From Corynebacterium pollutisoli (lineage in GTDB: Bacteria > Actinomycetota > Actinomycetes > Mycobacteriales > Mycobacteriaceae), in the NCBI RefSeq assembly GCF_900177745.1, contig NZ_FXAR01000004.1, forward strand, positions 186,001 through 250,000: a stretch of DNA of 64,000 nt. Direction: 5' to 3'. The position numbers were made by a program, and so were the translations under genes. The notes under the pieces are model-generated. The model was not told the DNA's origin, did no database searches, and worked only from the letters and a program-made list of their open reading frames with translations. Below are positions 35,893-45,192 of this stretch, piece after piece (position 1 is the first letter of the stretch; every line of letters begins with the position of its first letter).

Positions 35893-36420
35893 CTAGTCGA
35901 CCGGATCCGGGTCCTGCTCGAGACCGAAACGCAGGGCGGAGATCACCCCGGGGGCAACCTCCGGGCCGCCCCGCAGCTCGATGTCGTCCTCGGCGAAGGC
36001 ACCCGCCTCGGCCAGCTCCTCCTCGGTGGGACGCAGCTGGAGGAGCGTCAGCTCGACCCCCTCCGGGCGCAGGACGCCGGAGAAGAGGCGGGCGGGGCGG
36101 GCGGGGGCGTCGGCAAGCGAGGCCTCGCGGAACATGATCTCCTGCGCGAGGACGACACCCTCGACCTCTGCGGGCCAGGCCAGGCGGGAGAGGTAATCGC
36201 CCAGCTCATCGGAGCCGGGGAGGATGTGCCCGGGCAGTTCCTGCACGACGAGGGTGAGGGGCGCGGCGTCGTCCGGATCGGGCAGCTGATCGGCGAGCAG
36301 GCGGGTCGGGACGAGCGCGAAGAGCGTCGGGGCGGCGTCCCACCCCTCGGCGTGCACGAACTCGACGGCCTCCATCATGGCCTTGTTCAGCGCCTGCGAG
36401 GTGTTTTCGGGAACTGTCAC
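35893..36420 (-). CDS. PPA1309-like protein
   Basis: The 175-aa acidic protein (ALNKAMMEAVEFVHAEGWDA near the start, TLFALVPTRLLADQLP, LTLVVQELPGHILPGSDEL, LAWPAEVEGVVLAQEI and LLQLRPTEEEL) matches the actinobacterial PPA1309 family. It has no membrane segment or motif that would suggest a reaction. GTG 36420 was chosen because GGAGGA lies 7 nt upstream; the ATG at 36441 has none. It diverges from the UPF0182 gene. Confidence 0.75.
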   Translation of the reverse strand: MTVPENTSQALNKAMMEAVEFVHAEGWDAAPTLFALVPTRLLADQLPDPDDAAPLTLVVQELPGHILPGSDELGDYLSRLAWPAEVEGVVLAQEIMFREASLADAPARPARLFSGVLRPEGVELTLLQLRPTEEELAEAGAFAEDDIELRGGPEVAPGVISALRFGLEQDPDPVD

Positions 36421-36515
36421 GGTCCATCCTCCGTTGGTCACACAGGGGTGTACTTCTCTAGGCTATGGACAGTACACCGGCAGAAAAGTATGTCTTAAAT
36501 ATTTAGGAGAAGGAC

Positions 36516-39509
36516 TTGGCCACCGGCCTCTCACAACCCTCCCCGTCCGTCAACCGGCCACCACGGCTGCTGAGCTGGATCGTCGGCATCGTCGCCGCAC
36601 TGTTCATCCTCGCGCCGATGGCGATCGGTTTCTACACCGACTGGCTCTGGTTCGGTGAAGTCGACTTCCGCGGCGTGTTCACGAAGGTGCTGCTCGTCCG
36701 CGTGGCGCTGTTCGTCATCTTCGCGCTCATCGCCGGCTTCATCGTCTGGCTCGCCGGGTTCTTCACCTGGCGCAACCGCCCGGACACACTGGAGACACTC
36801 GACCTCAACTCACCGGTCCACCAGTACCGGCAGGCGCTGGACAAGTCCGTGCGCGCCCTGCTCATCGGCATCCCGGTGGTCATCGGCCTGTTCGCCGGCT
36901 TCGTCGGCCAGGGCACGTGGCGCACCGTCATGATGTTCCTCAACGGCAGTGACTTCGGCGTGCAGGACCCCCAGTTCGGGCACGACCTCGGCTTCTACGC
37001 CTTCAGCCTGCCGATGATCCGCCTCGTGGTGGACACCGTCTCCATCCTGCTGGTCGTGGCGTTCCTCATCGCGCTCGTCGGCCACTACCTGCTGGGCAGC
37101 ATCCGCATCGGTAACCAGGCGATGGGCGTCAAGGGCCACATCTCCCGCCCCGCCCGCATCCAGCTCGCTGTCACCGGTGGCCTGTGGATGCTCCTCCAGG
37201 CCGGCTCCTACTTCCTGGACCGCTACTCTCTGCTCTACAACGAGCAGGAGACCTTCACCGGCGCCAGCTACACCGCGATCCACGCCCACCTCCCGGCGAA
37301 GATGATCCTCATGATCATCGCGATCTTCGTCGCCGTGGCCTTCTTCTCCGCGATCGTGCTCAAGGATCTGCGCATCCCGGCGCTCGGTGTCGTCCTGCTG
37401 CTGTTGTCTTCCTTCGTCATCGGTGTCGCCTGGCCGCTGCTCATGGAGCGCTTCTCCGTCCAGCCGAACCGTGTGGCCAAGGAGGCGGAGTACATCTCCC
37501 GCAACATCGAGGCCACCCGCCAGGCCTACGGGCTGACCGACGACCAGGTCACCTACCTGGAGAACTGGGGCGCCGACGGCGCCACCGACGAGGAGGTCGC
37601 CGCCGACGAGGCCACGATCTCCAACATCCGCCTGCTGGACCCGGAGATTCTGTCCCCGACGTTCACCCAGATGCAGCAGCTGCGTAACTTCTACGGCTTC
37701 CCGGAGACCCTCAACGTCGACCGCTACGAGGTCGACGGCGAGCTCCGCGACTTCGTCGTCGCCGCCCGCGAGATGGACCCCAACGCCCTGCGCGAGAACC
37801 AGCGTGACTGGATCAACCGCCACACCGTCTACACCCACGGCAACGGCTTCATCGCCGCCCAGGCCAACACCGTCGACGAGGCGGCCCGCGACGCCGGTTC
37901 CACCCGTGGCGGCTTCCCCGTGTTCACCGTCTCCGACCTGCAGACCAACGCCGCCCGCCAGGCCGCCGAGGAGGCCGAGGAGCTCGGCATCAAGGTCGAC
38001 CAGCCGCGCATCTACTACGGCCCGGTCATCGCCAACTCCAACGACGGCGCCGACTACGCCATCGTCGGAGACAACGGCTCCGGCCCCGTCGAGTACGACA
38101 CGGACACCTCGTTCTACACCTACGACGGCTCCGGTGGCGTCGACATCGGCAACATCATCAACCGGGCCGCCTTCGCCATGCGCTACCAGGAGATGAACCT
38201 CATCCTCTCCGACCGCGTCCACGGCAACTCCAAGATCCTCTTCGAGCGTGACCCCCGGTCCCGCGTCGAGAAGGTCGCCCCCTGGCTGACCACCGACTCC
38301 AAGACCTACCCGGCCGTCATCGACGGCCGCATCAAGTGGATCGTCGACGGCTACACCACCCTGCGCGCCCTGCCGTACACCGAGCAGACCTCGCTCACCG
38401 AGACCACCGCCGACGCCCTCAACCCGGACGGCACCACGCAGCGACTGATCACCGACAACGTCGGCTACATCCGCAACTCCGTCAAGGCCACCGTCGACGC
38501 GTACGACGGCACCGTCGAGCTCTACGAGTTCGACACCGAGGACCCCGTCCTCAAGGCCTGGAAGGGCATCTTCCCGGACACCGTCAAGCCGGAGTCCGAG
38601 ATCTCCGACGAGCTGCGCCAGCACCTGCGCTACCCCGAGGACCTGTTCAAGGTCCAGCGCGACCTCCTGGCCCGCTACCACGTCGACGACCCGGGCGTCT
38701 TCTTCACCAACGACGCCTTCTGGTCCGTCTCCGAAGACCCGACCGCACCCGAGGGGCGCACCAACCTCAACCAGCCGCCGTACTACGTCGTCGCGGCCGA
38801 CCCGGAGACCCAGGAGTCCAGCTTCCAGCTGATCACCCCGTTCCGTGGCCTTGAGCGTCAGTTCCTCTCCGCGCACATGGCCGTCAGCTCCGACCCGGAG
38901 ACCTACGGCCAGATCACCGTCCGCGTCCTGCCGACCAACACCCAGACCCAGGGTCCGAAGCAGGCGCAGGATGCGCTCATGTCCTCCGACCAGGTGGCCC
39001 GTGACCGCACCCTGTGGGAGGGCACCAACGAGCTGCACAACGGAAACCTGCTGACCCTGCCGGTCGGCGGCGGCGAGATCCTCTACGCCGAGCCGATCTA
39101 CTCCCAGCGCAAGAACCAGGAGTCGGCGTTCCCGAAGCTGCTGCGCGTGCTCGTGTCCTACAAGGGCCGCGTCGGCTACGCCCCGACGATCTCCGAGGCA
39201 CTCGAGCAGGTCGGCATCGACCCGCGCGCCGCCCAGGACATCGCCGGCACCCCGACCGAGATCAGCCCGGAGGACCCGGGCGTCGAGGCCGCGACCACGC
39301 CGGACGAGGAGACCGACGAGGACGCCACCGAGACCGAGGCACCGACCCCGCCGGCCGGTGGGGCAGGCACCGAGGGTGAGGCCATCGACCGGATCAACGA
39401 GGCGCTGCGCAACCTCGAGACCGCCCGCGACGGCTCCTTCGAGGAGTACGGCAAGGCACTCGACGAGCTGGATCGCGCCGTCTCCGACTACCAGTCGCTC
39501 GGCAACTAG
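36516..39509 (+). CDS. UPF0182 large membrane protein (Rv3193c-like)
   Basis: The 997-aa protein has about seven membrane helices in its first 310 residues (WIVGIVAALFILAPMAIGF, LFVIFALIAGFIVWLAGFF and others) and a large extracytoplasmic domain with GYTTLRALPYTEQTSL and APWLTTDSKTYPAV. A Pro/Glu/Thr-rich tail ends in a helix. The family (UPF0182) is typical of actinobacteria and cyanobacteria, and its role is unknown. The start is TTG at 36516 behind AGGAGAAGG. The order PPA1309/UPF0182/PDZ is also found in mycobacteria (Rv3194c-Rv3192). Confidence 0.9.
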   Translation: MATGLSQPSPSVNRPPRLLSWIVGIVAALFILAPMAIGFYTDWLWFGEVDFRGVFTKVLLVRVALFVIFALIAGFIVWLAGFFTWRNRPDTLETLDLNSPVHQYRQALDKSVRALLIGIPVVIGLFAGFVGQGTWRTVMMFLNGSDFGVQDPQFGHDLGFYAFSLPMIRLVVDTVSILLVVAFLIALVGHYLLGSIRIGNQAMGVKGHISRPARIQLAVTGGLWMLLQAGSYFLDRYSLLYNEQETFTGASYTAIHAHLPAKMILMIIAIFVAVAFFSAIVLKDLRIPALGVVLLLLSSFVIGVAWPLLMERFSVQPNRVAKEAEYISRNIEATRQAYGLTDDQVTYLENWGADGATDEEVAADEATISNIRLLDPEILSPTFTQMQQLRNFYGFPETLNVDRYEVDGELRDFVVAAREMDPNALRENQRDWINRHTVYTHGNGFIAAQANTVDEAARDAGSTRGGFPVFTVSDLQTNAARQAAEEAEELGIKVDQPRIYYGPVIANSNDGADYAIVGDNGSGPVEYDTDTSFYTYDGSGGVDIGNIINRAAFAMRYQEMNLILSDRVHGNSKILFERDPRSRVEKVAPWLTTDSKTYPAVIDGRIKWIVDGYTTLRALPYTEQTSLTETTADALNPDGTTQRLITDNVGYIRNSVKATVDAYDGTVELYEFDTEDPVLKAWKGIFPDTVKPESEISDELRQHLRYPEDLFKVQRDLLARYHVDDPGVFFTNDAFWSVSEDPTAPEGRTNLNQPPYYVVAADPETQESSFQLITPFRGLERQFLSAHMAVSSDPETYGQITVRVLPTNTQTQGPKQAQDALMSSDQVARDRTLWEGTNELHNGNLLTLPVGGGEILYAEPIYSQRKNQESAFPKLLRVLVSYKGRVGYAPTISEALEQVGIDPRAAQDIAGTPTEISPEDPGVEAATTPDEETDEDATETEAPTPPAGGAGTEGEAIDRINEALRNLETARDGSFEEYGKALDELDRAVSDYQSLGN

Positions 39510-39529
39510 TACCCGGGCAGCCTGGGGAT

Positions 39530-39559
39530 TTGTGAAGATCCCCGGGCTGTGGGTATAGT
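39530..39559 (+). promoter_or_regulatory. Promoter of initiator tRNA copy 1
   Basis: TTGTGA (39530-39535), an 18-bp spacer and TATAGT (39554-39559) lie 49 bp before the tRNA. The -10 is identical to that of copy 2. Confidence 0.6.
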
Positions 39560-39608
39560 TCAACATCTGCCGCGGAAACGTGGCCAGGTGAAAGTGAATA
39601 GCACCCGT

Positions 39609-39685
39609 CGCGGGGTGGAGCAGCTCGGTAGCTCGCTGGGCTCATAACCCAGAGGTCGTAGGTTCGAATCCTGCCCCCGCTACCA
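39609..39685 (+). tRNA. tRNA-fMet (CAT), copy 1
   Basis: A 77-nt initiator tRNA. The acceptor stem begins CGCGGGG and ends CCCCGCT with an unpaired first position (C1/U72), the mark of initiators. The anticodon stem has three G-C pairs next to the loop (GGGCTCATAACCC), the T loop is GTTCGAATC, and the CCA end is encoded. It is identical to copy 2, 430 bp downstream. Confidence 0.97.
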
Positions 39686-39695
39686 ATTCACCACG

Positions 39696-39730
39696 ACACC
39701 CTCCCAGCCTCACGGCCGGGAGGGTGTTGT
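39696..39730 (+). terminator. Terminator of tRNA copy 1
   Basis: ACACCCTCCC pairs with GGGAGGGTGT across a 12-nt loop, followed by a short T-containing tail. It starts 10 bp after the tRNA. Confidence 0.75.
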
Positions 39731-39777
39731 CGTTGGTGGGGTGGGTGACCCCGGGATCAGTACCCCGGGACCGCTGC

Positions 39778-39861
39778 GATACCGGGGTTGTGGTGCCGCG
39801 TATGTACGGGGCCCGGGGTAGGGATACCGGGGTGAGGGTGTCGGGGTAGGGATACCGGGGT
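39778..39861. repeat. Short iterated GATACCGGGGT motifs between the tRNA genes
   Basis: GATACCGGGGT occurs at 39778, 39823 and 39851. The last two belong to a 20-bp identical block beginning CGGGGTAGGG repeated with a 28-bp period. The 353-bp inter-tRNA space otherwise holds only copy 1's terminator and copy 2's promoter. Confidence 0.65.
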
Positions 39862-39965
39862 CGCGGTGAGCGACGCGCCGGGGCCCCGAGCGCTCGTGCC
39901 ACGAATCCGGGGCCGGTGAGTGGTCTTGTCCGGCGCGGGCGTCGATAAGCGGCGTGCCAGGGGAT

Positions 39966-39995
39966 TTGGGGTTCCGCCCAGCAGGTTGATATAGT
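39966..39995 (+). promoter_or_regulatory. Promoter of initiator tRNA copy 2
   Basis: TTGGGG (39966-39971), an 18-bp spacer and TATAGT (39990-39995) lie 43 bp before the second tRNA. Confidence 0.6.
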
Positions 39996-40038
39996 CACAC
40001 ATGTCGTTACGGCGACGGTGAAAGTGAATAGCACCCAT

Positions 40039-40115
40039 CGCGGGGTGGAGCAGCTCGGTAGCTCGCTGGGCTCATAACCCAGAGGTCGTAGGTTCGAATC
40101 CTGCCCCCGCTACCA
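40039..40115 (+). tRNA. tRNA-fMet (CAT), copy 2
   Basis: All 77 bases equal copy 1. The 19 bp upstream (GTGAAAGTGAATAGCACCC) and 12 bp downstream (AATTCACCACGA) are also shared, whereas the rest of the flanks differ. This points to an old duplication with selection on the tRNA and its processing signals. Confidence 0.97.
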
Positions 40116-40128
40116 ATTCACCACGAGG

Positions 40129-40158
40129 CCCTCTCAACCACAGGTTGGGAGGGTTTCG
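40129..40158 (+). terminator. Terminator of tRNA copy 2
   Basis: CCCTCTCAAC pairs with GTTGGGAGGG across a short loop, followed by TTTCGTC. It is positioned like the terminator of copy 1. Confidence 0.75.
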
Positions 40159-40335
40159 TCGTTCCCGGGGTCTACCAGTGGGTGTCATTTCGGATTCATG
40201 GGCCGATATTCATGCAGCGTGGATGACGGGTTCATGCCGCGGCAACGGAGAATTTACTTTCACGGGGGAGGCCCAGCGGAAGCCCTGTGTTCACAGGAGC
40301 TTCGCATGCCTTTCCCCCAATCTCAGGAGAAATCC

Positions 40336-41166
40336 ATGATCTTCCCGTCCCTGCGCCGTCGCCTCTCGGCCACCGCCGCTGCTCTCGTCGTGGGCAGCCT
40401 CGCTCTGACCGCCTGCGGCGATGCCGCCGACGAGACCACCACCACCGCCGCCGACGGAAACGGCGGCGACAACGGCGTCATCACCATCACCGGTGTGCCC
40501 GCCGAGGAGGCCACCGCCCTGGTCTCCAAGTTCGAGCTGCTCATGGAGGTCATCTCCGAGGAGACCGGCAAGGAGGTCGAGTTCTCCTCGTCCACCGACT
40601 ACGCCGCCGTCATCGAGGCGCTCGTCGCCGGCCAGGCTGACATGGCCATCGGTTCCCCGTTCTCCTACGTCCGTGCCTCCAAGGCCGGCGCAGAGCTCGA
40701 GCCGCTGGGGGCCGCATCGAGGAGGAGGGCGACGAGCCGGGTTACGTCTCCTACGCTCTCGTCCGACCGGGCTCCGACATCCGGGAGCTGGCCGACTCCG
40801 AGGGGCGCACGGTCTGCTACGTCGACCAGGGTTCCACCTCCGGCTTCCTCTACCCGTCCGCCGGTATGATCGACGCCGGCCTGGACCCGGAGGAGGATGT
40901 CGAGGCCATATTCTCCGGCTCCCATGACGCCGCCGTCCTGGCCCTGCTGGACGAGACCTGTGACACGGCCTTCGCCTACGACTCCATGGTCGAGGTGCTC
41001 ATGCCGGGCCGCGGCGAGCTCTCCGAGGACGACTACGAGGTCATCTGGGAGTCTCCGCTCATCCCAGCCTCCCCGATCTACATGAACACCGGCACCCTCG
41101 ACCACCCTCGAGGAGACCGACACCCGCGTGCAGACGGCCCTGCGTTCCAACGGCGCGACCGAATGA
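40336..41166 (+). pseudogene. Phosphonate/phosphite ABC transporter binding protein (PhnD-like), frameshifted
   Basis: The product starts as a lipoprotein (signal peptide ending LALTACGD) and continues as PhnD: ITGVPAEEATALVSKFELLM, FSSSTDYAAVIEALVAGQAD, SPFSYVRASKAG. After EPLGA near 40711 the frame changes, then reads EEEGDEPGYVSYALVRPGSD and GSTSGFLYPSAGMIDAGLDP. A second shift lies in a 10-bp tandem duplication at 41094-41113 and restores the first frame, ending LRSNGATE. ATG 40336 has AGGAGA upstream. The net effect is a coding gap of about 130 codons read out of frame. Confidence 0.82.
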
Positions 41167-41169
41167 CAG

Positions 41170-41418
41170 GTGTTCTTCGGGGCAACGCTGCGGAAGGTGG
41201 CCCCCGCGGTCATCGCGCACATCATCTACCAGCTGGACGTCAACTTCCGCTCCGCCACGTTGCTCGGCGTCGTCGGTGCCGGCGGCATCGGCTTCTACCT
41301 CCTCAACGCCAACCGCGTCCTGCAGTTCGAGGTGGTCACGTTCATCCTCGTGCTCGACGTGGCGGTCGTCCTGGCGCTGGAGGCCACCGCGGTGCTGCTC
41401 CGCAACATCGTGCGCTGA
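41170..41418 (+). pseudogene. C-terminal stub of a PhnE-like permease
   Basis: About 82 residues remain of an ABC permease C-terminus: VFFGATLRKVAPAVIAHIIY, then QLDVNFRSATLLGVVGAGGI and a last membrane helix VVTFILVLDVAVVLALEATA. The VGAGGIG segment is typical of PhnE. The N-terminal helices and the ATPase gene that normally separates phnD from phnE are missing, so a deletion has joined the phnD remnant to this stub. It starts 3 bp after the phnD stop. Confidence 0.75.
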
Positions 41419-41433
41419 CCTACCCTCGGCGGT

Positions 41434-42102
41434 ATGGAGCAGCGCCGCACGACCTACGCCGACATCGCCTACGGGCCCCACGCGCGGGCCCGCCAGGCGG
41501 CGGTCGGTGCCGACAACCGCCTCGTCGATCCGGGGAGCGGACCGTTCACCCTCGACGGCCGCGACCGGCGCCAGATCCGGGAGGCGGACATGTTCTACCT
41601 CGCCACAGTCACCGACTCCGGCTGGCCGTACGTGCAGCACAAGGGCGGGCCGGCGGGTTTCGTCCACGTCCTCGACGACCGGACCCTCGCCTTCCCGGAC
41701 TTCCCCGGGAACCTGCAGTTCGTCACCGCCGGCAACCTCGACCGGGACGGCCGGGTGTGCCTCTTCTTCGTCAACTTTCCGACGCGCCGCCGGATCAAGG
41801 TCTTCGGTCATGCCCGCGTCGTCGAGGCCGCCGACGACCCGGGGCTGGTGGCCCGCGTGCGCGACCTCGGGCGGACCTCCGACCGGGAGATCCGCACGGA
41901 GATCGAACGCGTCATCGTCGTCGCCGTCACCGATGTCGACGCCAACTGCACCCGGCACATCCGGCCGCGGTGGGACCGGGACGACGTCGAGAAGCGTATT
42001 GATCTCTACCGGGCCGAAATAGCGGAACTCACCGCGCGCATCGCAGAGCTTGAAGAGGGTGCGGATTCCGCTTTTTCCAGGGGAAACGGCACCACCCCGT
42101 AA
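41434..42102 (+). CDS. Pyridoxamine 5'-phosphate oxidase-like flavin-binding protein
   Basis: The 222-aa protein has the split-barrel fold of PNPOx-like proteins: READMFYLATVTDSGWPYVQ, KGGPAGFVHVLDDRTLAF, PDFPGNLQFVTAGNL and a C-terminal coiled stretch (RAEIAELTARIAELEEGA). Relatives bind FMN or F420; the substrate cannot be read from sequence. TACCCT at 41421-41426 with a 7-nt spacer to the ATG predicts a leaderless mRNA. It lies 15 bp after the permease stub but is intact. Confidence 0.85.
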   Translation: MEQRRTTYADIAYGPHARARQAAVGADNRLVDPGSGPFTLDGRDRRQIREADMFYLATVTDSGWPYVQHKGGPAGFVHVLDDRTLAFPDFPGNLQFVTAGNLDRDGRVCLFFVNFPTRRRIKVFGHARVVEAADDPGLVARVRDLGRTSDREIRTEIERVIVVAVTDVDANCTRHIRPRWDRDDVEKRIDLYRAEIAELTARIAELEEGADSAFSRGNGTTP

Positions 42103-42202
42103 CCTTTCGGACACGACATTCATGTCCATGCTCGCGAACGCTGCGGGCGTGGCATGATGTGGGGGTATTTGTTCGGCTCCACCAGAAGGGGACCCCACCC
42201 AC

Positions 42203-43411
42203 ATGCGACGGCACGCCCGCGTAAAGAAGATCATGACGGCAGCAATTGTGACCGGAGCGGTGACGTGGGCGATGCCGACCGTGGCGGCACAGGCGCCGCA
42301 GCCGGAGCTCCCCGCAGCATCCTCCATCGAGGTTCCGGCCGTGGAGGTGCCGGTGGAGGTTCCGGCCGTGCCCGCCCCGCAGCCGGTCGAGGTGGCGTCG
42401 GCGGACATCGTCAACGGGGTGCGCGCCCAGCTCGCGTCCCTCGGCGTGCAGACCCCGGGCGTGGATGCGGCGGTGACCGACGCTGTCGACAAGGCGATCG
42501 TCACCCACATCCCGAACACCCGCCTGCGTGAGCAGACCCCGGAGGTCCCCGAGGTCGCCGAGGTCGCCGAGGTCGCCGAGGTTGCCGCGCCGGAGGCCCC
42601 GGCCCCCGAGCGTGCCGCCTACGCCGACGGCGAGTCCTGGGTCGACGAGACCGAGGCCGCACTCGACCAGAACTACCGCTGGACCGACCACCCGATCGAC
42701 AAGGTCATGGCCGGCAAGCCCTTCGCCGACTGGGTCCTGCACCGCGTGCCGGGCTCCTGGTTCGATGCGCCGCGCATCCCCGAGGAGTCCATGGTGGTGC
42801 AGAACCAGGACAAGTCCCTCTACGGCCCGGGCACCCCGATCTTCGTAGGCGACCAGGTGATGTGCACCCTCGGCGTTGTCGGCACGGATGCCGAGGGCCG
42901 CAAGATCGGCATCACCGCCGGTCACTGCGGCAACCCGGGCGACAAGGTGTGGTCGGCCGACTCCTGGCAGGTCGGTGCCTCCGGCACCGTCACCGCCAGC
43001 AACAGGCTGCACGACTACTCCGTCATCGAGCTCGGCTCCAACTCCGAGATCACCCGCTCCTACAACGGTGTGACCGTCAACAGCCTCGGCGGCCCGGTCG
43101 CGCCGGGTCAGATGCTGTGCAAGCAGGGCGTGGCCACCGGCACCACCTGCGGTCACGTGTGGGCGGCCGATGAGGCCCTGCAGATCTCCCAGCTGTGCGC
43201 CATGGTCGGCGACTCCGGGGCCCCGGTCCTGGCGGGCGACCGCATGGTGGGCATGGTCTCCGGCGGTGTCCTCGCGGATCAGCGCTACTCCTGCCAGACC
43301 CCGCTGCAGGGTGCGCTGTTCATGCCGACGGTGTCGACCAACCTCGACAACGTGCTCGCGGACATGAACAACCGCGGCGGCGTCGGCGCCGGCTTCACGC
43401 TGGCCGACTAG
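42203..43411 (+). CDS. Secreted trypsin-like serine protease
   Basis: The 402-aa protein has a signal peptide (MTAAIVTGAVTWAMPTVAAQ), a Pro/Glu/Val-rich region with short repeats (EVPAVEVPVEVPAVPAP near residue 43 and VAEVAEVAEVAA near residue 115) and a chymotrypsin-fold domain. The catalytic triad is visible: His in ITAGHCG (residue about 236), Asp in HDYSVIEL (about 272) and Ser in GDSGAPV (about 337). Cysteine pairs could form disulfides. Substrates are unknown. The ATG at 42203 has AGAAGGGG about 12 nt upstream; a strong terminator follows. Confidence 0.9.
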   Translation: MRRHARVKKIMTAAIVTGAVTWAMPTVAAQAPQPELPAASSIEVPAVEVPVEVPAVPAPQPVEVASADIVNGVRAQLASLGVQTPGVDAAVTDAVDKAIVTHIPNTRLREQTPEVPEVAEVAEVAEVAAPEAPAPERAAYADGESWVDETEAALDQNYRWTDHPIDKVMAGKPFADWVLHRVPGSWFDAPRIPEESMVVQNQDKSLYGPGTPIFVGDQVMCTLGVVGTDAEGRKIGITAGHCGNPGDKVWSADSWQVGASGTVTASNRLHDYSVIELGSNSEITRSYNGVTVNSLGGPVAPGQMLCKQGVATGTTCGHVWAADEALQISQLCAMVGDSGAPVLAGDRMVGMVSGGVLADQRYSCQTPLQGALFMPTVSTNLDNVLADMNNRGGVGAGFTLAD

Positions 43412-43435
43412 CCGGTTGTCCGGCACCCGCGCCTG

Positions 43436-43480
43436 AACGCGACAGCCCTCCCGGGTCCACTCCGGGAGGGCTGTCGCGTT
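43436..43480 (+). terminator. Strong bidirectional terminator after the protease gene
   Basis: A perfect 19-bp stem, AACGCGACAGCCCTCCCGG and its complement, flanks a 7-nt loop. It lies between the protease gene and the converging hisN. Confidence 0.9.
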
Positions 43481-43489
43481 GTGGGGGTA

Positions 43490-44275
43490 CTAACCGCGGA
43501 TCGCGCCGAGCGCGGCGTCGTGCAGCAGCCCGTTGGTGGCGATGGCGTCACCGCCGTGCGGGCCGTCCTCGCCGGCCAGGGAGGTGAAGCGGCCGCCGGC
43601 CTCGGTGACCAGCACGGACAGGGCGGCCAGGTCCCACAGGGAGACCTCCGGTTCGGCGGCGATGTCCACCGCGCCCTCGGCGACGAGGCAGTAGGAGAAG
43701 AAGTCGCCGTAACCGCGCAGGCGCCAGGTCTCGTCGCTCAGGGCGATGAAGTTCTCGCGCAGGCCACGCTCGGCCCAGCCCTCGAGGGAGGAGAAGGAGA
43801 GGGAGGCGTCGGTGAGCGACTCGACCCCGGAGACGCTGAGCTTCTTCGGGGAGCCGCTGTTGAAGGAGCGCCAGGCGCCGGATTCGGCGGCGGCGTACCA
43901 GCGGCGGGCGAGCGCCGGGGCGGAGATGACGCCGACGACGGGCTCCCCGTCGACGAGCAGGGAGATGAGGGTGGCCCACACGGGGACGCCGCGGACGAAG
44001 TTCTTCGTGCCGTCGATGGGGTCGATGACCCACTGGCGGCCCTCGTGGGTGGCCTCGCCGCCGAACTCCTCACCGAGGATCGAGTCGGAGGGGCGGGCCT
44101 CGGCGAGCTTGGCGCGCAGGGCCTCCTCGCAGGCGAGGTCGGCGTCGGAGACGGGGCTCATGTCCGGCTTGGCGGTGACGTTGAGGTCGGTGGCCTCGAA
44201 GCGCTCGAGGGTCAGCGAATCGGCGAGGTCGGCGAGTTCGAGGGCGAGGGCAAGGTCATCGGCGTAACTGGTCAT
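43490..44275 (-). CDS. hisN: Histidinol-phosphate phosphatase, inositol-monophosphatase type
   Basis: The 261-aa metal-dependent phosphatase has the IMPase motifs [13 protein letters not shown] (first metal ligand Glu), [19 protein letters not shown] (motif A with Asp-Pro-Ile-Asp-Gly-Thr) and a C-terminal [19 protein letters not shown] (motif B, with WDLAA). In C. glutamicum this gene (hisN) performs the histidinol-phosphate step and lies near prfB, ftsEX and smpB, as here. The 4-bp overlap with the upstream paralogue (ATGA) indicates one operon. Confidence 0.88.
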   Translation of the reverse strand: MTSYADDLALALELADLADSLTLERFEATDLNVTAKPDMSPVSDADLACEEALRAKLAEARPSDSILGEEFGGEATHEGRQWVIDPIDGTKNFVRGVPVWATLISLLVDGEPVVGVISAPALARRWYAAAESGAWRSFNSGSPKKLSVSGVESLTDASLSFSSLEGWAERGLRENFIALSDETWRLRGYGDFFSYCLVAEGAVDIAAEPEVSLWDLAALSVLVTEAGGRFTSLAGEDGPHGGDAIATNGLLHDAALGAIRG

Positions 44276-45132
44276 GCAGTCATCCTAGTCAGCGCGGACG
44301 ACACTTGTTCCACAGCGCGGGAATTGCCCGCCACACACCAGGTGACCCCACCGGCCTCGACCTTCACTCCGGCACCTCCCGCACCCTCGACCAGCGCGAG
44401 GCCGGGCAGCCAGTCCCAGTCGGCGACGGAATGCTGCACCCACACGCCCAGTGATCCGTCGGCGACGGACGCCAGATCGACGGATCCGGCGCCCAGCATG
44501 CGCAGAGTCGCCACCTCGGCGACGGCGCGCATCCAGGCCTCGGCACGCTCCGGCTGCGCCAGGGAGGTGGGGTGGATGTAGGTGCCCAGGCACAGCTGGT
44601 CGGCGTCGATGTCCACGAGCTTTGCGACGCCCCGCCCGTCCCGCGTCGTGGGAATCCCCGGGCCGCCCATCCACGTGTAGCCCATCGCCGGGCGGTGGAC
44701 CGCACCGAGGATGAGCTTCTCCGGGGCGGCGGGGGAGCCCTCCACCAGGGCCAGCGCGGAGCACCAGTAGTCCGATCCGGACGCGAAGTTGTAGGTGCCG
44801 TCGACCGGGTCGACGACCCAGTGACGTCCCGAGGCCGACGCCCGCTCCGCGCCCTCCTCCCCGAGGATGCCGTCCTCGGGGCGCAGCTGGGCGAGCGCCC
44901 CGGAGATGAAGTCCTCGGCGGCGCGGTCCGCGACGGTCACCACGTCGGAGACGGAGGTCTTCTGCTCGGTGGGCAGCCCCTGCTCCCGCAGCCGCCACGC
45001 CAGGCGGCCGGCGTTGTAGACGAGCGCCTGGGCGAGGTGCTCATCGGAATCCTGGTCGTGGGCGATGACGAAGGTCTTCGTGATCGCGGCGATCATGTCG
45101 TCGAGGCTGGCGGCGGGATGCTGTTGCGTCAT
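44272..45132 (-). CDS. Second inositol-monophosphatase-family protein
   Basis: The 286-aa IMPase-like protein carries [44 protein letters not shown] (motif A) and [18 protein letters not shown] (motif B). It is a paralogue of the HisN encoded after it, with different substrate residues. ATG 45132 was chosen because CACAAT on the minus strand ends 7 nt before it (leaderless). It could act on inositol-phosphate, fructose bisphosphate or a related substrate; this cannot be decided from sequence. Confidence 0.85.
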   Translation of the reverse strand: MTQQHPAASLDDMIAAITKTFVIAHDQDSDEHLAQALVYNAGRLAWRLREQGLPTEQKTSVSDVVTVADRAAEDFISGALAQLRPEDGILGEEGAERASASGRHWVVDPVDGTYNFASGSDYWCSALALVEGSPAAPEKLILGAVHRPAMGYTWMGGPGIPTTRDGRGVAKLVDIDADQLCLGTYIHPTSLAQPERAEAWMRAVAEVATLRMLGAGSVDLASVADGSLGVWVQHSVADWDWLPGLALVEGAGGAGVKVEAGGVTWCVAGNSRAVEQVSSALTRMTA

Positions 45133-45192
45133 GCGCACCATTGTGCCCCGTGCGGTACCGGGTGTCCGGATGAGGGTTGGGTGGCGGCGAGA

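Noticed and set aside
36810..39566. A 918-codon open frame antisense to the UPF0182 gene
   Set aside because: Same composition effect; low-complexity Val/Gly/Asp-rich product with no recognisable domain.
39609..40115. The tRNA pair as an integration site of a genomic island
   Set aside because: No integrase gene is near and the neighbouring genes are ordinary; the decayed phosphonate genes downstream do not carry a tRNA-end repeat that I could see.
42540..42600. GAGGTCGCC iterations as a possible CRISPR-like or mobile repeat
   Set aside because: They are in-frame codon repeats for VAEVAEVAEV in the linker of the secreted protease.
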